From an uncultured Cyclobacteriaceae bacterium (GTDB lineage Bacteria > Bacteroidota > Bacteroidia > Cytophagales > Cyclobacteriaceae), in the NCBI GenBank assembly GCA_943788235.1, contig CALSPM010000005.1, positions 310,001-374,000 of the forward strand: 64,000 bases of DNA, in the 5' to 3' direction. Position numbers and translations under genes: made by a program. Positions 29,535-40,356 of this stretch are shown piece after piece. Numbering within the stretch: the stretch's first letter is position 1; each line of letters opens with the position of its first letter. Under the pieces are notes generated by a model, which saw only the letters and a program-made list of their open reading frames with translations, was not told the origin of the DNA and did no database searches.

Positions 29535-30734
29535 ATGCGTAAAATAGCATTTTGGGATGACCCCGAGCGCCATCAACGTTTATGGCCATTGACCTACACG
29601 AAGCCTTCTTGTGAGCTGCGGGTGGGGATTCTTACCATTAGAGAGAAATGGGAGCATTACCTTAAGGCCGTTCTAGTTGGTTATTTTACATTAGATTATT
29701 TAACGGGCCAATACACGAAGCCAAGGGATGCCTCTGGAATATGGGTTATCAATGGGAGTGTAATGCCCAATGAACAACTTGCAGCCTCTATTAAAGGGTT
29801 AAAAAAAGGGACAGGCATCATTTACGAAGGTGTTATGATTGCCCTGTATACCGATGAGGGATTTGCAGGGTCAAATTACGATTGGACGCAGTGGAATTAT
29901 TCATTAGATCAAATAAACTATGGATGGGATATTTTCAAGCAAAATGGGGAACAGATAAAAAAAGATTTCAAATTAGTTACCCAAGATCAAATATCGCAGC
30001 CAATCGCAGATCCCCATACCCGCACTTATGGGTCCGATATATATATTGAGTCTGGAGTGACCATCAGAGCGGCCATTCTTAATGCGGAGCATGGGCCTAT
30101 CTATATTGGCAAAAATTGTAGAATAGGGGAAGGTGCCATTATTCGCGGACCATTTGCCATGAATGAGCATAGTGAAATTAAAATGGGGGCTGCGATCAGA
30201 GAAAAAGTGACCATAGGCCCTCACTCAAAGGTAGGTGGAGAAATCTCTCAAACAGTGATTCAGGGGTTTACCAATAAAGCCCATGATGGATTTTTGGGAA
30301 ACTCGGTCATCGGAGAATGGTGTAACTTAGGAGCAGGAACTAGTAATTCAAATCTAAAGCTGAATTATACTACCGTTAAGATGTGGGATTTTTATAGTAA
30401 AAAATTCATAGATACAGGATTGCAGTTTTGTGGAATGATCATGGGGGATTATACTAAATGCAGTATTACTTCGCAGTTCAATACCGGGACCACGGTAGGC
30501 GTGGGAGCAAACATTTTGGGTTCTGGAGTACAAAAAAATTTAATTCCTTCTTTTTCTTGGGGAGTAAAACAAGGTTTTATTACCCATCGGATTGATAAAA
30601 TGCTTGAGACAACGGATCGAGTCATGAGGAGAAGGAGTAAACATTTAGAGGATCATCAGAAGGGAATACTTAAAAATGTATTTACCCAAACTGAATATGA
30701 ACGCACTTGGGAAATAGGAATAAATAATGAGTAA
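29535..30734 (+). CDS. GlmU-like putative sugar nucleotidyltransferase with left-handed beta-helix
   Basis: Hexapeptide repeats IRAAILNAEHGPIYIGKNCRIGEGAIIRGPFAMNEHSEIKMGAAIREKVTIGPHSKVGGEI. Confidence 0.85.
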   Translation: MRKIAFWDDPERHQRLWPLTYTKPSCELRVGILTIREKWEHYLKAVLVGYFTLDYLTGQYTKPRDASGIWVINGSVMPNEQLAASIKGLKKGTGIIYEGVMIALYTDEGFAGSNYDWTQWNYSLDQINYGWDIFKQNGEQIKKDFKLVTQDQISQPIADPHTRTYGSDIYIESGVTIRAAILNAEHGPIYIGKNCRIGEGAIIRGPFAMNEHSEIKMGAAIREKVTIGPHSKVGGEISQTVIQGFTNKAHDGFLGNSVIGEWCNLGAGTSNSNLKLNYTTVKMWDFYSKKFIDTGLQFCGMIMGDYTKCSITSQFNTGTTVGVGANILGSGVQKNLIPSFSWGVKQGFITHRIDKMLETTDRVMRRRSKHLEDHQKGILKNVFTQTEYERTWEIGINNE

Positions 30735-30749
30735 ACGAGTCATTAAGAG

Positions 30750-31874
30750 ATGAGATTTGAAGAGATTCCTGGACTCCTCGCCTTAAAGGAAACATTGGTT
30801 TTATCACATCAACGAAACCATCTGGCACATGCTCAATTGTTCAGTGGACAGGAAGGTGGTGCCGCCCTACCTTTGGCCATTGCCTATGCCACCTATTTGC
30901 TCTGTGAGAATAAAGAATCGGCAGATGCTTGTGGAAGTTGTCTGACATGTCAAAAAATGGCCAAGCACATACATCCTGATGTTCATTATTTTTTTCCTTC
31001 AGCCAAACCGGAAAAAGAGGATGGGAAGCAACAGTCTAGGGTGAATGAAGTTTGGAGGGAATTGATTATTGAACAGCCTTATGCTGCGCTTGGTGATCTT
31101 ATCAGTGCACTGGATATGGAAAACAAGCAAAATCAGATAAGTAAGGCGGAAGCAAAAAAAATTGTACAAACAGTAAGTATGAAATCTTTTGAGGGCGGAC
31201 TCAAAATTTTGATTATTTGGTATCCTGAAAAAATGAATGGGACGGCAGCCAATGCCATTTTAAAAGTGTTGGAAGAACCTCCTGAAAATACTTTGTATTT
31301 GATGGTTACTTATCATTATGAAGATTTACTAACAACCATTATCTCTCGTTTGCAGTTGGTTACCGTTCCCTCATTTTCAGAGGACGAAATGATAAAATAC
31401 TTATTTAAAAATCATGATGCTGCTGCCGAAGATGCGATCAAGGCATATCGATTCTCAAATGGGAGCTTACCGAATGCAGTAGCCAATTTAAAAGAAGGTA
31501 ATGAGGATGAGCTGCATTGGTTCATTGATTGGATGCGAAATTGTATAGGAGCTAAATATGATTTTTTATCTCGGATGAGTGAGCAATTCAAGCAAATATC
31601 AAGGGCAAAACAACAGATTAAAATGCGCTGGGCACTTGAGATGATTCGTAATGCAATTTTGGTTAAAGGAGCAGAAGATTTAATTTCCTCGCAAGGCGCT
31701 GAGCGTGTGTTCATATTGAAATTTAGTAATGCCATTAATCTTCAAGGACTTGAACTCATTTATAAAGATCTTTCAGAAACTTTGTATTATCTAGAGCGCC
31801 ATGCTCACCCACAGATGGCCCAATTAGCCTTAAGTATCAGACTTTCCTATATTATTAGAACCCATCGTGGATAG
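30750..31874 (+). CDS. holB: DNA polymerase III delta-prime subunit-like
   Basis: HAQLFSGQEGGAALPLAIAYATYLLC, Cys cluster CGSCLTCQKMAKHIHPDVHYFFP, NAILKVLEEPPENTLYLMVT. Confidence 0.88.
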   Translation: MRFEEIPGLLALKETLVLSHQRNHLAHAQLFSGQEGGAALPLAIAYATYLLCENKESADACGSCLTCQKMAKHIHPDVHYFFPSAKPEKEDGKQQSRVNEVWRELIIEQPYAALGDLISALDMENKQNQISKAEAKKIVQTVSMKSFEGGLKILIIWYPEKMNGTAANAILKVLEEPPENTLYLMVTYHYEDLLTTIISRLQLVTVPSFSEDEMIKYLFKNHDAAAEDAIKAYRFSNGSLPNAVANLKEGNEDELHWFIDWMRNCIGAKYDFLSRMSEQFKQISRAKQQIKMRWALEMIRNAILVKGAEDLISSQGAERVFILKFSNAINLQGLELIYKDLSETLYYLERHAHPQMAQLALSIRLSYIIRTHRG

Positions 31875-32781
31875 GCTCGTTGTCATAGGAACGCGTAAAA
31901 GCAGACTGGCTTTGTGGCAAGCTTATTGGGTAAAAACCCAACTGGCCAATGAGGGCATTGCTTCAGAGCTTGCACCCATATCAACTCAAGGCGATCGCGT
32001 TTTGGATGTAGCCATTTCTAAGATAGGCTCCAAAGGAGTTTTTACTGAAGAATTAGAACAAAAACTCCAAAATGGAGAAATCGATATAGCGGTACACAGC
32101 GCCAAAGATATGCCTTCGGTATTGCCTGAATCATTTGAAATTATCGCGTTTGGTCCAAGGGCACAGCCCAATGATGTTTTGATCAGTTCAAATAAAGTTA
32201 ATCTAGCCACACCGCTTGTCATTGGAACCTCATCAACGCGCCGCGTGGCCTGTCTGAGACATTTTTATCCTCATATAGAAACGGTAGATATGAGAGGAAA
32301 CTTACAGACGAGAATTGAGAAAATGAAGGCGGGAGATTGTGAGGCCTTGATATTGGCTTATGCTGGGGTACAAAGGATGAATTATGAAAGTATGATTCAA
32401 TATGTCTTTGATGAAAAAGTGTGGATTCCCGCCGTGGGTCAAGGGAGCATTGCCATTGAAGCGCATAGTTCATTAGACCCTTCAATAAGAGCTCAAATTA
32501 TATCGAAGGTAAATGATGCGAATACGGCGACCGAGGTCATCGCAGAACGTGCCTTTCTTGAAAAATTTGAAGGAGGTTGTAGTATTCCCGTTTTTGCACA
32601 TGCAACTTCTGATCAAAATGGCATTATTTTAAGAGGGGGTATCATTAGCCTAGATGGTAAGCAAAAGATATTAAGAGAGCGCTCCAGTCATGATCCTAAA
32701 GATCTTGGTAGGGGCTTGGCTTTAGAGGTTTTAGAAGTGGGAGGCCAAAACATTTTAAAAGAAATAAGGAAACAAATTTGA
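31867..32781 (+). CDS. hemC: Hydroxymethylbilane synthase (GTG start)
   Basis: IGTRKSRLALWQAYWVKTQL...VHSAKDMPSVLP...GTSSTRRVACLRHFYPHI...EGGCSIPV. Confidence 0.97.
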   Translation: MDRLVVIGTRKSRLALWQAYWVKTQLANEGIASELAPISTQGDRVLDVAISKIGSKGVFTEELEQKLQNGEIDIAVHSAKDMPSVLPESFEIIAFGPRAQPNDVLISSNKVNLATPLVIGTSSTRRVACLRHFYPHIETVDMRGNLQTRIEKMKAGDCEALILAYAGVQRMNYESMIQYVFDEKVWIPAVGQGSIAIEAHSSLDPSIRAQIISKVNDANTATEVIAERAFLEKFEGGCSIPVFAHATSDQNGIILRGGIISLDGKQKILRERSSHDPKDLGRGLALEVLEVGGQNILKEIRKQI

Positions 32782-32796
32782 AATCTAGGAAAGAAG

Positions 32797-33630
32797 ATGA
32801 AAAAAATAGTAATCATAATATGGTTAATGATGGTTTTACAGGGTTGTAATTCTGATAAAGATATCTTAGTCAATATCAATACCCAATTTGGAACCATCAA
32901 AGTGCTTTTATACGACGAGACACCACTCCATAAGAAAAACTTTATCGAGTTGGTGCGGGCGGGAAAATATGACAGTACCTTGTGGCATCGGGTTATGAAA
33001 GGTTTTATGGTCCAGGGCGGAAATGTCAATGAAAAAGAAGGGACACAGGAATCTTTAGAGGATCGTATTCCTGCCGAAATCATGAGTGATTTCATGCATA
33101 CTAAAGGTGCTTTAGCGGCAGCCAGGCAACCTGATCGGGTTAACCCAGAAAAAATGTCCTCGGCAAGTCAATTTTATATTGTCCATGGTAAAATATTCAG
33201 CAAAGAAGAGTTAACAATAGATCAATTTGCATTAAATCAGGGTTTGAGTGAGTTAATGAAGAATCCCGGCTATGATACCATAGCCCAACAATTTATCAAT
33301 TTGCAAAGGGGAAATAAAATTGAAGAAATGAATCAATTGGCTCTGAGATATGTGGAATTAGTGGAGTCTGTACAAGGGATTTCACTGCGCAAAGACATGG
33401 CATTGGATCGATTGGATGCTTACACGACCTTGGGAGGGGCTCCGCACTTGGATAATGAATATACAATTTTTGGTCGTGTGGTTGCGGGCTTAGAGGTGGT
33501 TGATCAAATCGCAAGTGTATCGGTAGGAAGAGCCAACCGACCGATTGAGGAACTTTTTATGACTATGGAAATCGAGGAGGTACCTAAAAAAGAAATTATT
33601 GAAAAATACGGTTATAGCTATCCTGAATAA
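32797..33630 (+). CDS. Peptidylprolyl isomerase (cyclophilin-type) lipoprotein
   Basis: MKKIVIIIWLMMVLQGCNSD lipobox; LWHRVMKGFMVQGGN; SASQFYIVHGK. Confidence 0.92.
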   Translation: MKKIVIIIWLMMVLQGCNSDKDILVNINTQFGTIKVLLYDETPLHKKNFIELVRAGKYDSTLWHRVMKGFMVQGGNVNEKEGTQESLEDRIPAEIMSDFMHTKGALAAARQPDRVNPEKMSSASQFYIVHGKIFSKEELTIDQFALNQGLSELMKNPGYDTIAQQFINLQRGNKIEEMNQLALRYVELVESVQGISLRKDMALDRLDAYTTLGGAPHLDNEYTIFGRVVAGLEVVDQIASVSVGRANRPIEELFMTMEIEEVPKKEIIEKYGYSYPE

Positions 33631-33632
33631 TT

Positions 33633-34542
33633 ATGATAAAGCTATTAGTTACGGGGGCCAATGGCCTATTAGGGCAGAAATTAATCAGTCTATCAAGCTT
33701 CGCTACAAGAGGTTTCTTTTATCGCTACGGGTAGAGGCGAAAATCGTAATCCACCTGGAAAATATGAATATAGGCAGTTAGATGTTACCTCTCGAGAGGA
33801 GGTGTCGACAGTCCTCAAAGAGATTAATCCTGATGTGGTGATCAATTGTGCGGCCATGACACATGTGGATCAATGCGAAACTCATCAAGAATCGTGCTGG
33901 TCACAAAATGTAACGGCTTTAGAATATTTAATAGCGAGTAGTATTGAGGCAAATGCTTTACTCATTCAGCTCTCGACAGATTTTATTTTTGATGGTTTGG
34001 CGGGTCCTTACGCTGAAGAGGCGCTAGCCCATCCCTTAAGTTATTATGGAAAGAGCAAGTTAGCTTCAGAAGATTTATTGAAGGCCTCACCCGTCAAAAG
34101 TGCGATTGTCCGCACGGTTTTGGTTTATGGAATCGCACATGATATGTCAAAGTCGAATATAATTTTATGGGTAAAGCATAGTCTAGAGCAAGGGAAAAAA
34201 ATACAAGTAATCAATGATCAATGGAGGACACCTACCTTGGCTGAAGACTTGGCTTTGGGTTGCATGGCAATTGCACAAAAAAAGGCAGAAGGGATTTTTA
34301 ATTTATCAGGTAAGGATCTGCTTACTCCCCATGAGATGGCATTAAAAACAGCGCATTTTTTTAAGTTAGATGCGTCCCTGATTGAAGAGGTGGATGGAAG
34401 TGTATTTACTCAGCCAGCTCAGCGACCCGCGAGAACAGGATTTATTTTGGATAAAGCCATTACCGAATTAAATTATAACCCCCACAGTTTTGATGAAGGC
34501 ATGGCTATTTTACAAAAACAATTATCATTAAGGTCCCTTTGA
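33633..34542 (+). pseudogene. SDR/RmlD-like sugar-nucleotide-binding protein, frameshifted (~33696-33702)
   Basis: MIKLLVTGANGLLGQKLISL (frame of ATG 33633) continues in another frame as SLQEVSFIATGRGENRNPPGKYEYRQLDVTSREEVSTVLKEINPDVVINCAAMTHVDQCE...LSYYGKSKLASEDLL. Confidence 0.8.
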
Positions 34543-34560
34543 AAATGTTTGAGCCTCTAC

Positions 34561-35091
34561 TTAGGGTTCTACTTCAACAATCATTTCTATCTCTACACAG
34601 ATATTCATAGGTAAGGCAACCATACCGACAGCTGCACGGGCGTGTTTTCCTCTATCTCCAAAAACTGCGACCATCAAATCTGAGAAACCATTGATTACTG
34701 CCGGTTGTTGGGTAAAAGTGGGGGTAGAGTTGACCATGCCAAATACTTTAACGATCCTTTTTACCTTATTGAGATCTCCTATTTCGGCCTTTAAAGCCAT
34801 CAATTGAGAGATGGCTGTATATCGAGCCGCGTCATAACCCTCTGGTATACTTAAATCTTGTCCCAGTTTACCGGTTATGTATCCATTGGGACCGAGCGGA
34901 CCGAGTCCTGCCATATAGATGAGATTTCCTGTTCGGACGCTGTTGACATAATTGCCTACAGGCTGACTCGGTTCATTGAGGGTAATTCCTAATTCTAGTA
35001 ACCTAGCATCAATGTCGTAATCGTATAAACTTTGACTGAGCAGGCTAAATGAGCTCAAAGATAATAAGAGTAGGCCGAGATAATTTTTCAT
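34561..35091 (-). CDS. RidA family protein with predicted signal peptide
   Basis: NYVNSVRTGNLIYMAGLGPLGPNGYITGKLG...ARAAVGMVALPMNICVEIEMI. Confidence 0.88.
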   Translation of the reverse strand: MKNYLGLLLLSLSSFSLLSQSLYDYDIDARLLELGITLNEPSQPVGNYVNSVRTGNLIYMAGLGPLGPNGYITGKLGQDLSIPEGYDAARYTAISQLMALKAEIGDLNKVKRIVKVFGMVNSTPTFTQQPAVINGFSDLMVAVFGDRGKHARAAVGMVALPMNICVEIEMIVEVEP

Positions 35092-35093
35092 AT

Positions 35094-35477
35094 TTATTTT
35101 TTAAGGTGAATAAAAATGTCTTCCATGAGTTGTAATTCAATGGAGTTTTCATGTTTGGATTTGACAAAATAAGAAATTCCTTGCAGGTTGCTTTCATTCA
35201 CAAGATAAAGGGTATCATTCTGCATGTTCCATGTTTGGGAATGCTGAATGGTATCAACTCCGAAGACACAGCCTTTATAGCCATGAGCAATGATGGTGAT
35301 GGAATCACCGTGAAAAATGAACTTACCATTCATGATAAAACTTTCAATACCCGCTATTTCTCCAAAGGATTCAGGTGAAGTTTCCCAAACAGCATCCCAT
35401 GTTCCTTGCAGTTTAACTTCATCGCTACATGATAACAAAGAAAATATTATCAATGATAAAGGAATGATTTTTTTCAT
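35094..35477 (-). CDS. Hypothetical lipoprotein
   Basis: MKKIIPLSLIIFSLLSCSDEVKLQGTWDAVWE lipobox. Confidence 0.65.
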   Translation of the reverse strand: MKKIIPLSLIIFSLLSCSDEVKLQGTWDAVWETSPESFGEIAGIESFIMNGKFIFHGDSITIIAHGYKGCVFGVDTIQHSQTWNMQNDTLYLVNESNLQGISYFVKSKHENSIELQLMEDIFIHLKK

Positions 35478-35673
35478 AGAGAAATAATTTTTTTATTGTA
35501 CCGAAGATATTAAAAATGGATTGGATGAGGGCAACTTGATCTTGTTTTCTTTAAGCCCTCTTCTCTACGGTATTAAATATGTTGACGCCCACTGAACAAG
35601 TCTAGGGCTTAAAAAATGAGAAGGGGATCTAAGTTCTATAATTTGGTTATGTATTGTGGCATTTTAATTATAA

Positions 35674-36913
35674 TTACGGAGCTATAAAAGATAATTGTTC
35701 TAATTTTTTTATGACCCTATTTTTTTCATGCAAAAAATCATTGAGCGCTTTGGGATTGATGGGATCTGAAGGGGGTAAATCTACTTTTAACACATCTACT
35801 TGTTTGTTATTTTTCCAGAAGCGAAAGCAGAGGTGTGGTCCGGTGGCCAGTCCTGTGCTTCCCACAAATCCAATAGTTTGACCTTGTTCAACTTGGACCC
35901 CTGGCCTGATACCTCGCTTAATTTTCTGCATGTGTAAGTATTGGGTTGAATAGGTACTACTATGCTTTATTTTAACATAATTTCCATTATAACGCCCATA
36001 CTTGGCTTCCACAACGACGCCTTCACCGACCGAGTGAATGGGTGTGCCTGCAGCGGCTGCATAATCTGTTCCTAAATGGGCCTTGTATCTTTTTTGAACA
36101 GGATGATAGCGGCGACCTGAATATCGAGAACTTATTCTCCTGTAATTCAGTGGGGCTCTTAAAAAAGTCTTTCTTAAGCTGTTACCGTCCTGGTCAAAAT
36201 AATCGTCTTTTTGATCTACGCTGTATCGAATACCATAAAATATCTTGTTAAAATGTTCAAAATAGACACCCGTGATTTGCTTAATGCCAATAGGTTTTCC
36301 TTCAATATTTTCTTCCTCATAAATGACCTTGAACTTATCTCCTTCTTGTATTCTGAAAAAGTCAACTTGCCAAGCAAGTACATCGATGAGCTTACTTACC
36401 AATAAAGGAGGGGCTCCAATATCTATTGCTGTTTCATATAGGGATGAATGAATTGTGGCAGCAATACTTCTTTCAATGATATCTATTTTCTTACGGTAGA
36501 CGCGTGTATAGAGAGAATCCCCTAAGGAAAAAACAACAAAAGATTTCAAATCAGGTTCAAAAATAAAATAGTCAACGGTCTTATTTGAATCTATTTTATG
36601 AATAATCGAATATTTTTTACCTATGTTAAGTTTGCGTAGGTCAAACACATTTTTTGAAGTCTGGGCAATTGCATAAATTTTGGCATTAGATACACCAAAA
36701 TTTTGAAGAATAGCGGAAAGCGTTTGGTTTCGTTTTATTTTCCCTACTATAACTCCAGACGAATCTACAGGAAGGCCAAATAATAATTTTGGCTCTGGAG
36801 CTTCCTGCGCGAGGGATTCAATAGCCTCTTTTTTGGGTACTTGCTTGACCACGGAATCACAAGCATGAAAAAGTACTAAAAGGGATAAAGAGATTAAATA
36901 CTGAGATTTTCAT
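35674..36913 (-). CDS. M23 family metallopeptidase lipoprotein; probable frameshift just after the start codon (A-run ~36907-36913)
   Basis: HLGTDYAAAAGTPIHSVGEGVVVEAKYGRYNGNYVKIKHSSTYSTQYLHMQKI; upstream in frame SQYLISLSLLVLFHACDSVV looks like a lipoprotein signal, but the ATG at 36911-36913 is out of frame. Confidence 0.85.
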
Positions 36914-36923
36914 GTGCGTAGCC

Positions 36924-38888
36924 TCATTTGCTGAAATTGGTGTGCCCAAGGTCTAAAAATGAGAGAAAGGATGGAATGTCTAAATTATAGGAGATAGGAT
37001 CGACAAGTAATTGGCCCTCAGCAGTCATGATGATATAAAGGGGTTGAGCATTATTTTTAAATTGGGTAATTTGTAAATCTGCATTTTGCTTACCTATCGT
37101 TTTTTTTGTCTTACTATCGTAAGAAGATTCATACCATTGATTCTGTGGCAAAGCCGTTTTATCATCTACATACAAAGCAACCACGATGAAGTTCTCAGAT
37201 AATCGTTTGAGAATTCTGGAATCCGACCATACACGCGCCTCCATTTCTCGGCAGTTAACACATCCATGACCCGTAAAGTCTATAAATATGGGCTTTCCGG
37301 TCGCAAGGGCACATTCCTTGGCTTGCTCTAAATCAAAATAACCTGATAGTCCATGAGGGAGCTCAAGAAAGTCACTATATTTTGGCGCTTCACACAAACC
37401 AGATAAATCGTTATTAAGTATTGTTTGATTTGATGAACTTACATTGAAATCTTGTCCTGAGATGGGAGGTAAATAGCCAGACATTCCTTTTAGAGGGGCC
37501 CCAAAAAGTCCTGGAATGAGATAAAACACAAATGAAAAACTGATGATGGCCAAAATTAATCCCAACACTGAAGTATTTTTTGCCTTAGAATCTCCAGGCA
37601 TTCGAAAGATACCGAGCAAATAAAAACTCAGTAAGGTGAAAATAGCAATCCATAGAGCTAAATAAATTTCACGGTCTAAAATGCCCCAGTGATAGGCTTG
37701 ATCAGCGATACTTAGAAACTTAAAGGCAAAAGCCAATTCCAGAAAGCCAAGGACCACTTTTACTGAGTTGAGCCAACTTCCTGATTTGGGTAGGGATCCG
37801 AGCCAGCCAGGAAATAAGGCAAAAAGCATGAATGGGATGGCAAAAGCTGTAGAAAAAGCCAGCATTCCTAAAATCGGCTTGAGTACCAGTCCTCCAGCCG
37901 ATTCCACTAATATCGTACCTACGAGAGGGCCGGTGCAACTGAAGGAAACTAAAACTAAAGTTAAAGCCATGAAAAAGACACCGATTAGGCCACCTTGATC
38001 TCCCATTCGATCTACTTTATTCACCCACTTGTGGGGAAGAGTAATTTCAAAAAGACCGAAAAAAGAGACGGCAAAAAAGACGAATACAATAAAAAATAAA
38101 ACATTTGGAAACCATCCTGTGGCCAAGTCATTTGCGATTTCTGGGCCCATGAATGGGGCTATAATAGCACCGAAGAGTACATGAATTCCGATGATGGATA
38201 GACCATAAAAAAGACTATTTTTAATTCTCGTTGCCTTACTTTTATTTTTTACTGTAAAATAAGTAACGGTCATGGGAATCATAGGAAAGACACAAGGGGT
38301 AAGAAGGGCCGTAAGTCCAGCGATGAAGGCGATCAGCATAAAGGAAAGTAGGGTATAGGGGTCATTGGCTGCTCGCATGTCAAAAACGCTTTCATTTGGT
38401 CCAGCTTTTTTTTCGGAAAAGGTTGCCGAGTTCATGGAGGTTGCAACAAAAGAGAAATCATCCTCAAGGGGAATACAGAGTCCCGTAACATCTGAACAAA
38501 CTTGATAACTATACAAACCCTCAATACGATAGTTGAGATCTTTTAATTGAATATTTTGAACAAACGTACCTATTTTTTTAAAATAGGTGTAGGTACCCAT
38601 AAATATAGAATCATAAGCACTTAAGGCTGCTTGAGGTTGAATGGATCCTAACAGTTTGTAACTCGCATGCGGCGTGAAAATGAATTCGGTAACGTTAGGA
38701 CCTAATTCAGGATCAAAATCAGAGGAATATAAATACCAATCGGCATCAATGACCGCGTTAAAAATAATTTGAGCCGTTGCTTGATCATCTGAAACAGAGA
38801 TACTTTGACGCCATTCGATAGGCTTCATTATTTGACTTGAACCCCAAAAACTAGCTACAAGTAACAATAGGATTAATTGAACGCGCAT
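36924..38888 (-). CDS. DsbD-like thiol:disulfide interchange protein
   Basis: N-terminal DsbD-like domain, TM domain with LLTPCVFPMIPMTVTYF, C-terminal thioredoxin-like FIDFTGHGCVNCREMEARVW. Confidence 0.92.
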   Translation of the reverse strand: MRVQLILLLLVASFWGSSQIMKPIEWRQSISVSDDQATAQIIFNAVIDADWYLYSSDFDPELGPNVTEFIFTPHASYKLLGSIQPQAALSAYDSIFMGTYTYFKKIGTFVQNIQLKDLNYRIEGLYSYQVCSDVTGLCIPLEDDFSFVATSMNSATFSEKKAGPNESVFDMRAANDPYTLLSFMLIAFIAGLTALLTPCVFPMIPMTVTYFTVKNKSKATRIKNSLFYGLSIIGIHVLFGAIIAPFMGPEIANDLATGWFPNVLFFIVFVFFAVSFFGLFEITLPHKWVNKVDRMGDQGGLIGVFFMALTLVLVSFSCTGPLVGTILVESAGGLVLKPILGMLAFSTAFAIPFMLFALFPGWLGSLPKSGSWLNSVKVVLGFLELAFAFKFLSIADQAYHWGILDREIYLALWIAIFTLLSFYLLGIFRMPGDSKAKNTSVLGLILAIISFSFVFYLIPGLFGAPLKGMSGYLPPISGQDFNVSSSNQTILNNDLSGLCEAPKYSDFLELPHGLSGYFDLEQAKECALATGKPIFIDFTGHGCVNCREMEARVWSDSRILKRLSENFIVVALYVDDKTALPQNQWYESSYDSKTKKTIGKQNADLQITQFKNNAQPLYIIMTAEGQLLVDPISYNLDIPSFLSFLDLGHTNFSK

Positions 38889-38913
38889 AATTTATCAATG
38901 ATAGTTTGACCCC

Positions 38914-40287
38914 TTAGCTCTTTTTTGATATTTGGGAAAAATGACCGTAAAAATAAGCAATTGTTTCAATTCCTTTATAATAATTAAATAAGCCATAACT
39001 TTCATTGGGTGAATGAATGTCATCCGAATCAAGACCAAAGCCCAGTAAGATAGGTTCTATTTTCAGTTCTTGCATGAACAAAGCAACAATTGGGATGCTC
39101 CCGCCTTCCATCGTTGGTATCGGTGTTTTTCCCCAGGATTGTTCAAATGCCTTACTTGCTGCTTGATACCCGTTTGAATGGGTAGAAACTACTGCGGGTG
39201 TTCCTCCATGATGGGGCGTTACCTTGACTTTTACAGATTTGGGTGCATTTTCTTCAAAATATTTGATAATCATTTGTGTGATCTTACCACTGTTTTGGTT
39301 GGAGACCAATCGGGTAGAAATTTTGGCAAATGCTTTAGAGGGGAGTACCGTTTTAGATCCTGGTCCTGTATATCCACCCCAAATACCATTCACATCTAAG
39401 CAAGGGCGTATACCAACGCGCTCAATGGTTGAAAATCCTTTTTCTCCTTTAACCTCTTCAATGTTGAGTTCTTTTTTATAATGGTCAAGATCGAAAGGAG
39501 CTTTGGCCATTTCAGCTCTTTGCGCTTCAGAATATTCTAATACATCATCATAAAAGCCGGGAAGCGTGATGCGTCCTTCTTCATCTTGCATATCAGCAAT
39601 AAGCTTGGTGAGAATATTGATGGGATTGGCAATTGCGCCACCATAAACACCCGAATGAAGATCTTTATTAGGACCGGTCACCTCCACCTCGAGATAGCTT
39701 AAACCTCTCAACCCGACGGTAATAGATGGGGTATCATTATTTATGATGGAGGTATCTGAAATTAAAATGACATCTGCCGATAATTTCTGCTTTTCTTCTT
39801 TAATGAAAGCTTCTAAATTATCGGAACCTACTTCTTCTTCTCCTTCGATCATGAATTTAACATTGCATGTTAGCGTATTTGTTTCCATCATGGCTTCAAA
39901 AGCTTTAACATGCATGTACATTTGACCCTTGTCATCGCAGGCACCTCTGGCATAAATTCGATCATTTTTTACGATGGGTTCGAAGGGGGGATGATCCCAA
40001 AGCTCATAGGGATCAGCAGGTTGTACGTCATAATGCCCGTAGACTAACACCGTGGGAAAGGTGGAATCAATGATCTTTTCAGCATATACAATCGGATGAC
40101 CTTTGGTTTCGCATAGTTCGGCATAGTCGACACCCGCGGCTATTAATTGGTCTTTGACAAACATAGCTGCATTTCTGACATCACCATCAAATTTTTTATC
40201 GGCACTAACAGATGGAATCCTTAATAAATCGAGTAATTCATTAAGAAACTTATCTTTATGATCATTTAAGTATTCTAAAGTTGTCAT
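38914..40287 (-). CDS. M20 family dipeptidase/peptidase
   Basis: VLVYGHYDVQPADPYELWDHPPFEP, GEEEVGSDNLEAF; start reassigned to MTTLEYLNDHKDKF. Confidence 0.93.
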   Translation of the reverse strand: MTTLEYLNDHKDKFLNELLDLLRIPSVSADKKFDGDVRNAAMFVKDQLIAAGVDYAELCETKGHPIVYAEKIIDSTFPTVLVYGHYDVQPADPYELWDHPPFEPIVKNDRIYARGACDDKGQMYMHVKAFEAMMETNTLTCNVKFMIEGEEEVGSDNLEAFIKEEKQKLSADVILISDTSIINNDTPSITVGLRGLSYLEVEVTGPNKDLHSGVYGGAIANPINILTKLIADMQDEEGRITLPGFYDDVLEYSEAQRAEMAKAPFDLDHYKKELNIEEVKGEKGFSTIERVGIRPCLDVNGIWGGYTGPGSKTVLPSKAFAKISTRLVSNQNSGKITQMIIKYFEENAPKSVKVKVTPHHGGTPAVVSTHSNGYQAASKAFEQSWGKTPIPTMEGGSIPIVALFMQELKIEPILLGFGLDSDDIHSPNESYGLFNYYKGIETIAYFYGHFSQISKKS

Positions 40288-40356
40288 AGGAAATTTTATT
40301 AAGAAAAAAGGATGAAACAAATTTACGCACAAGAATTATCAATTGAGGGGTAAAAT

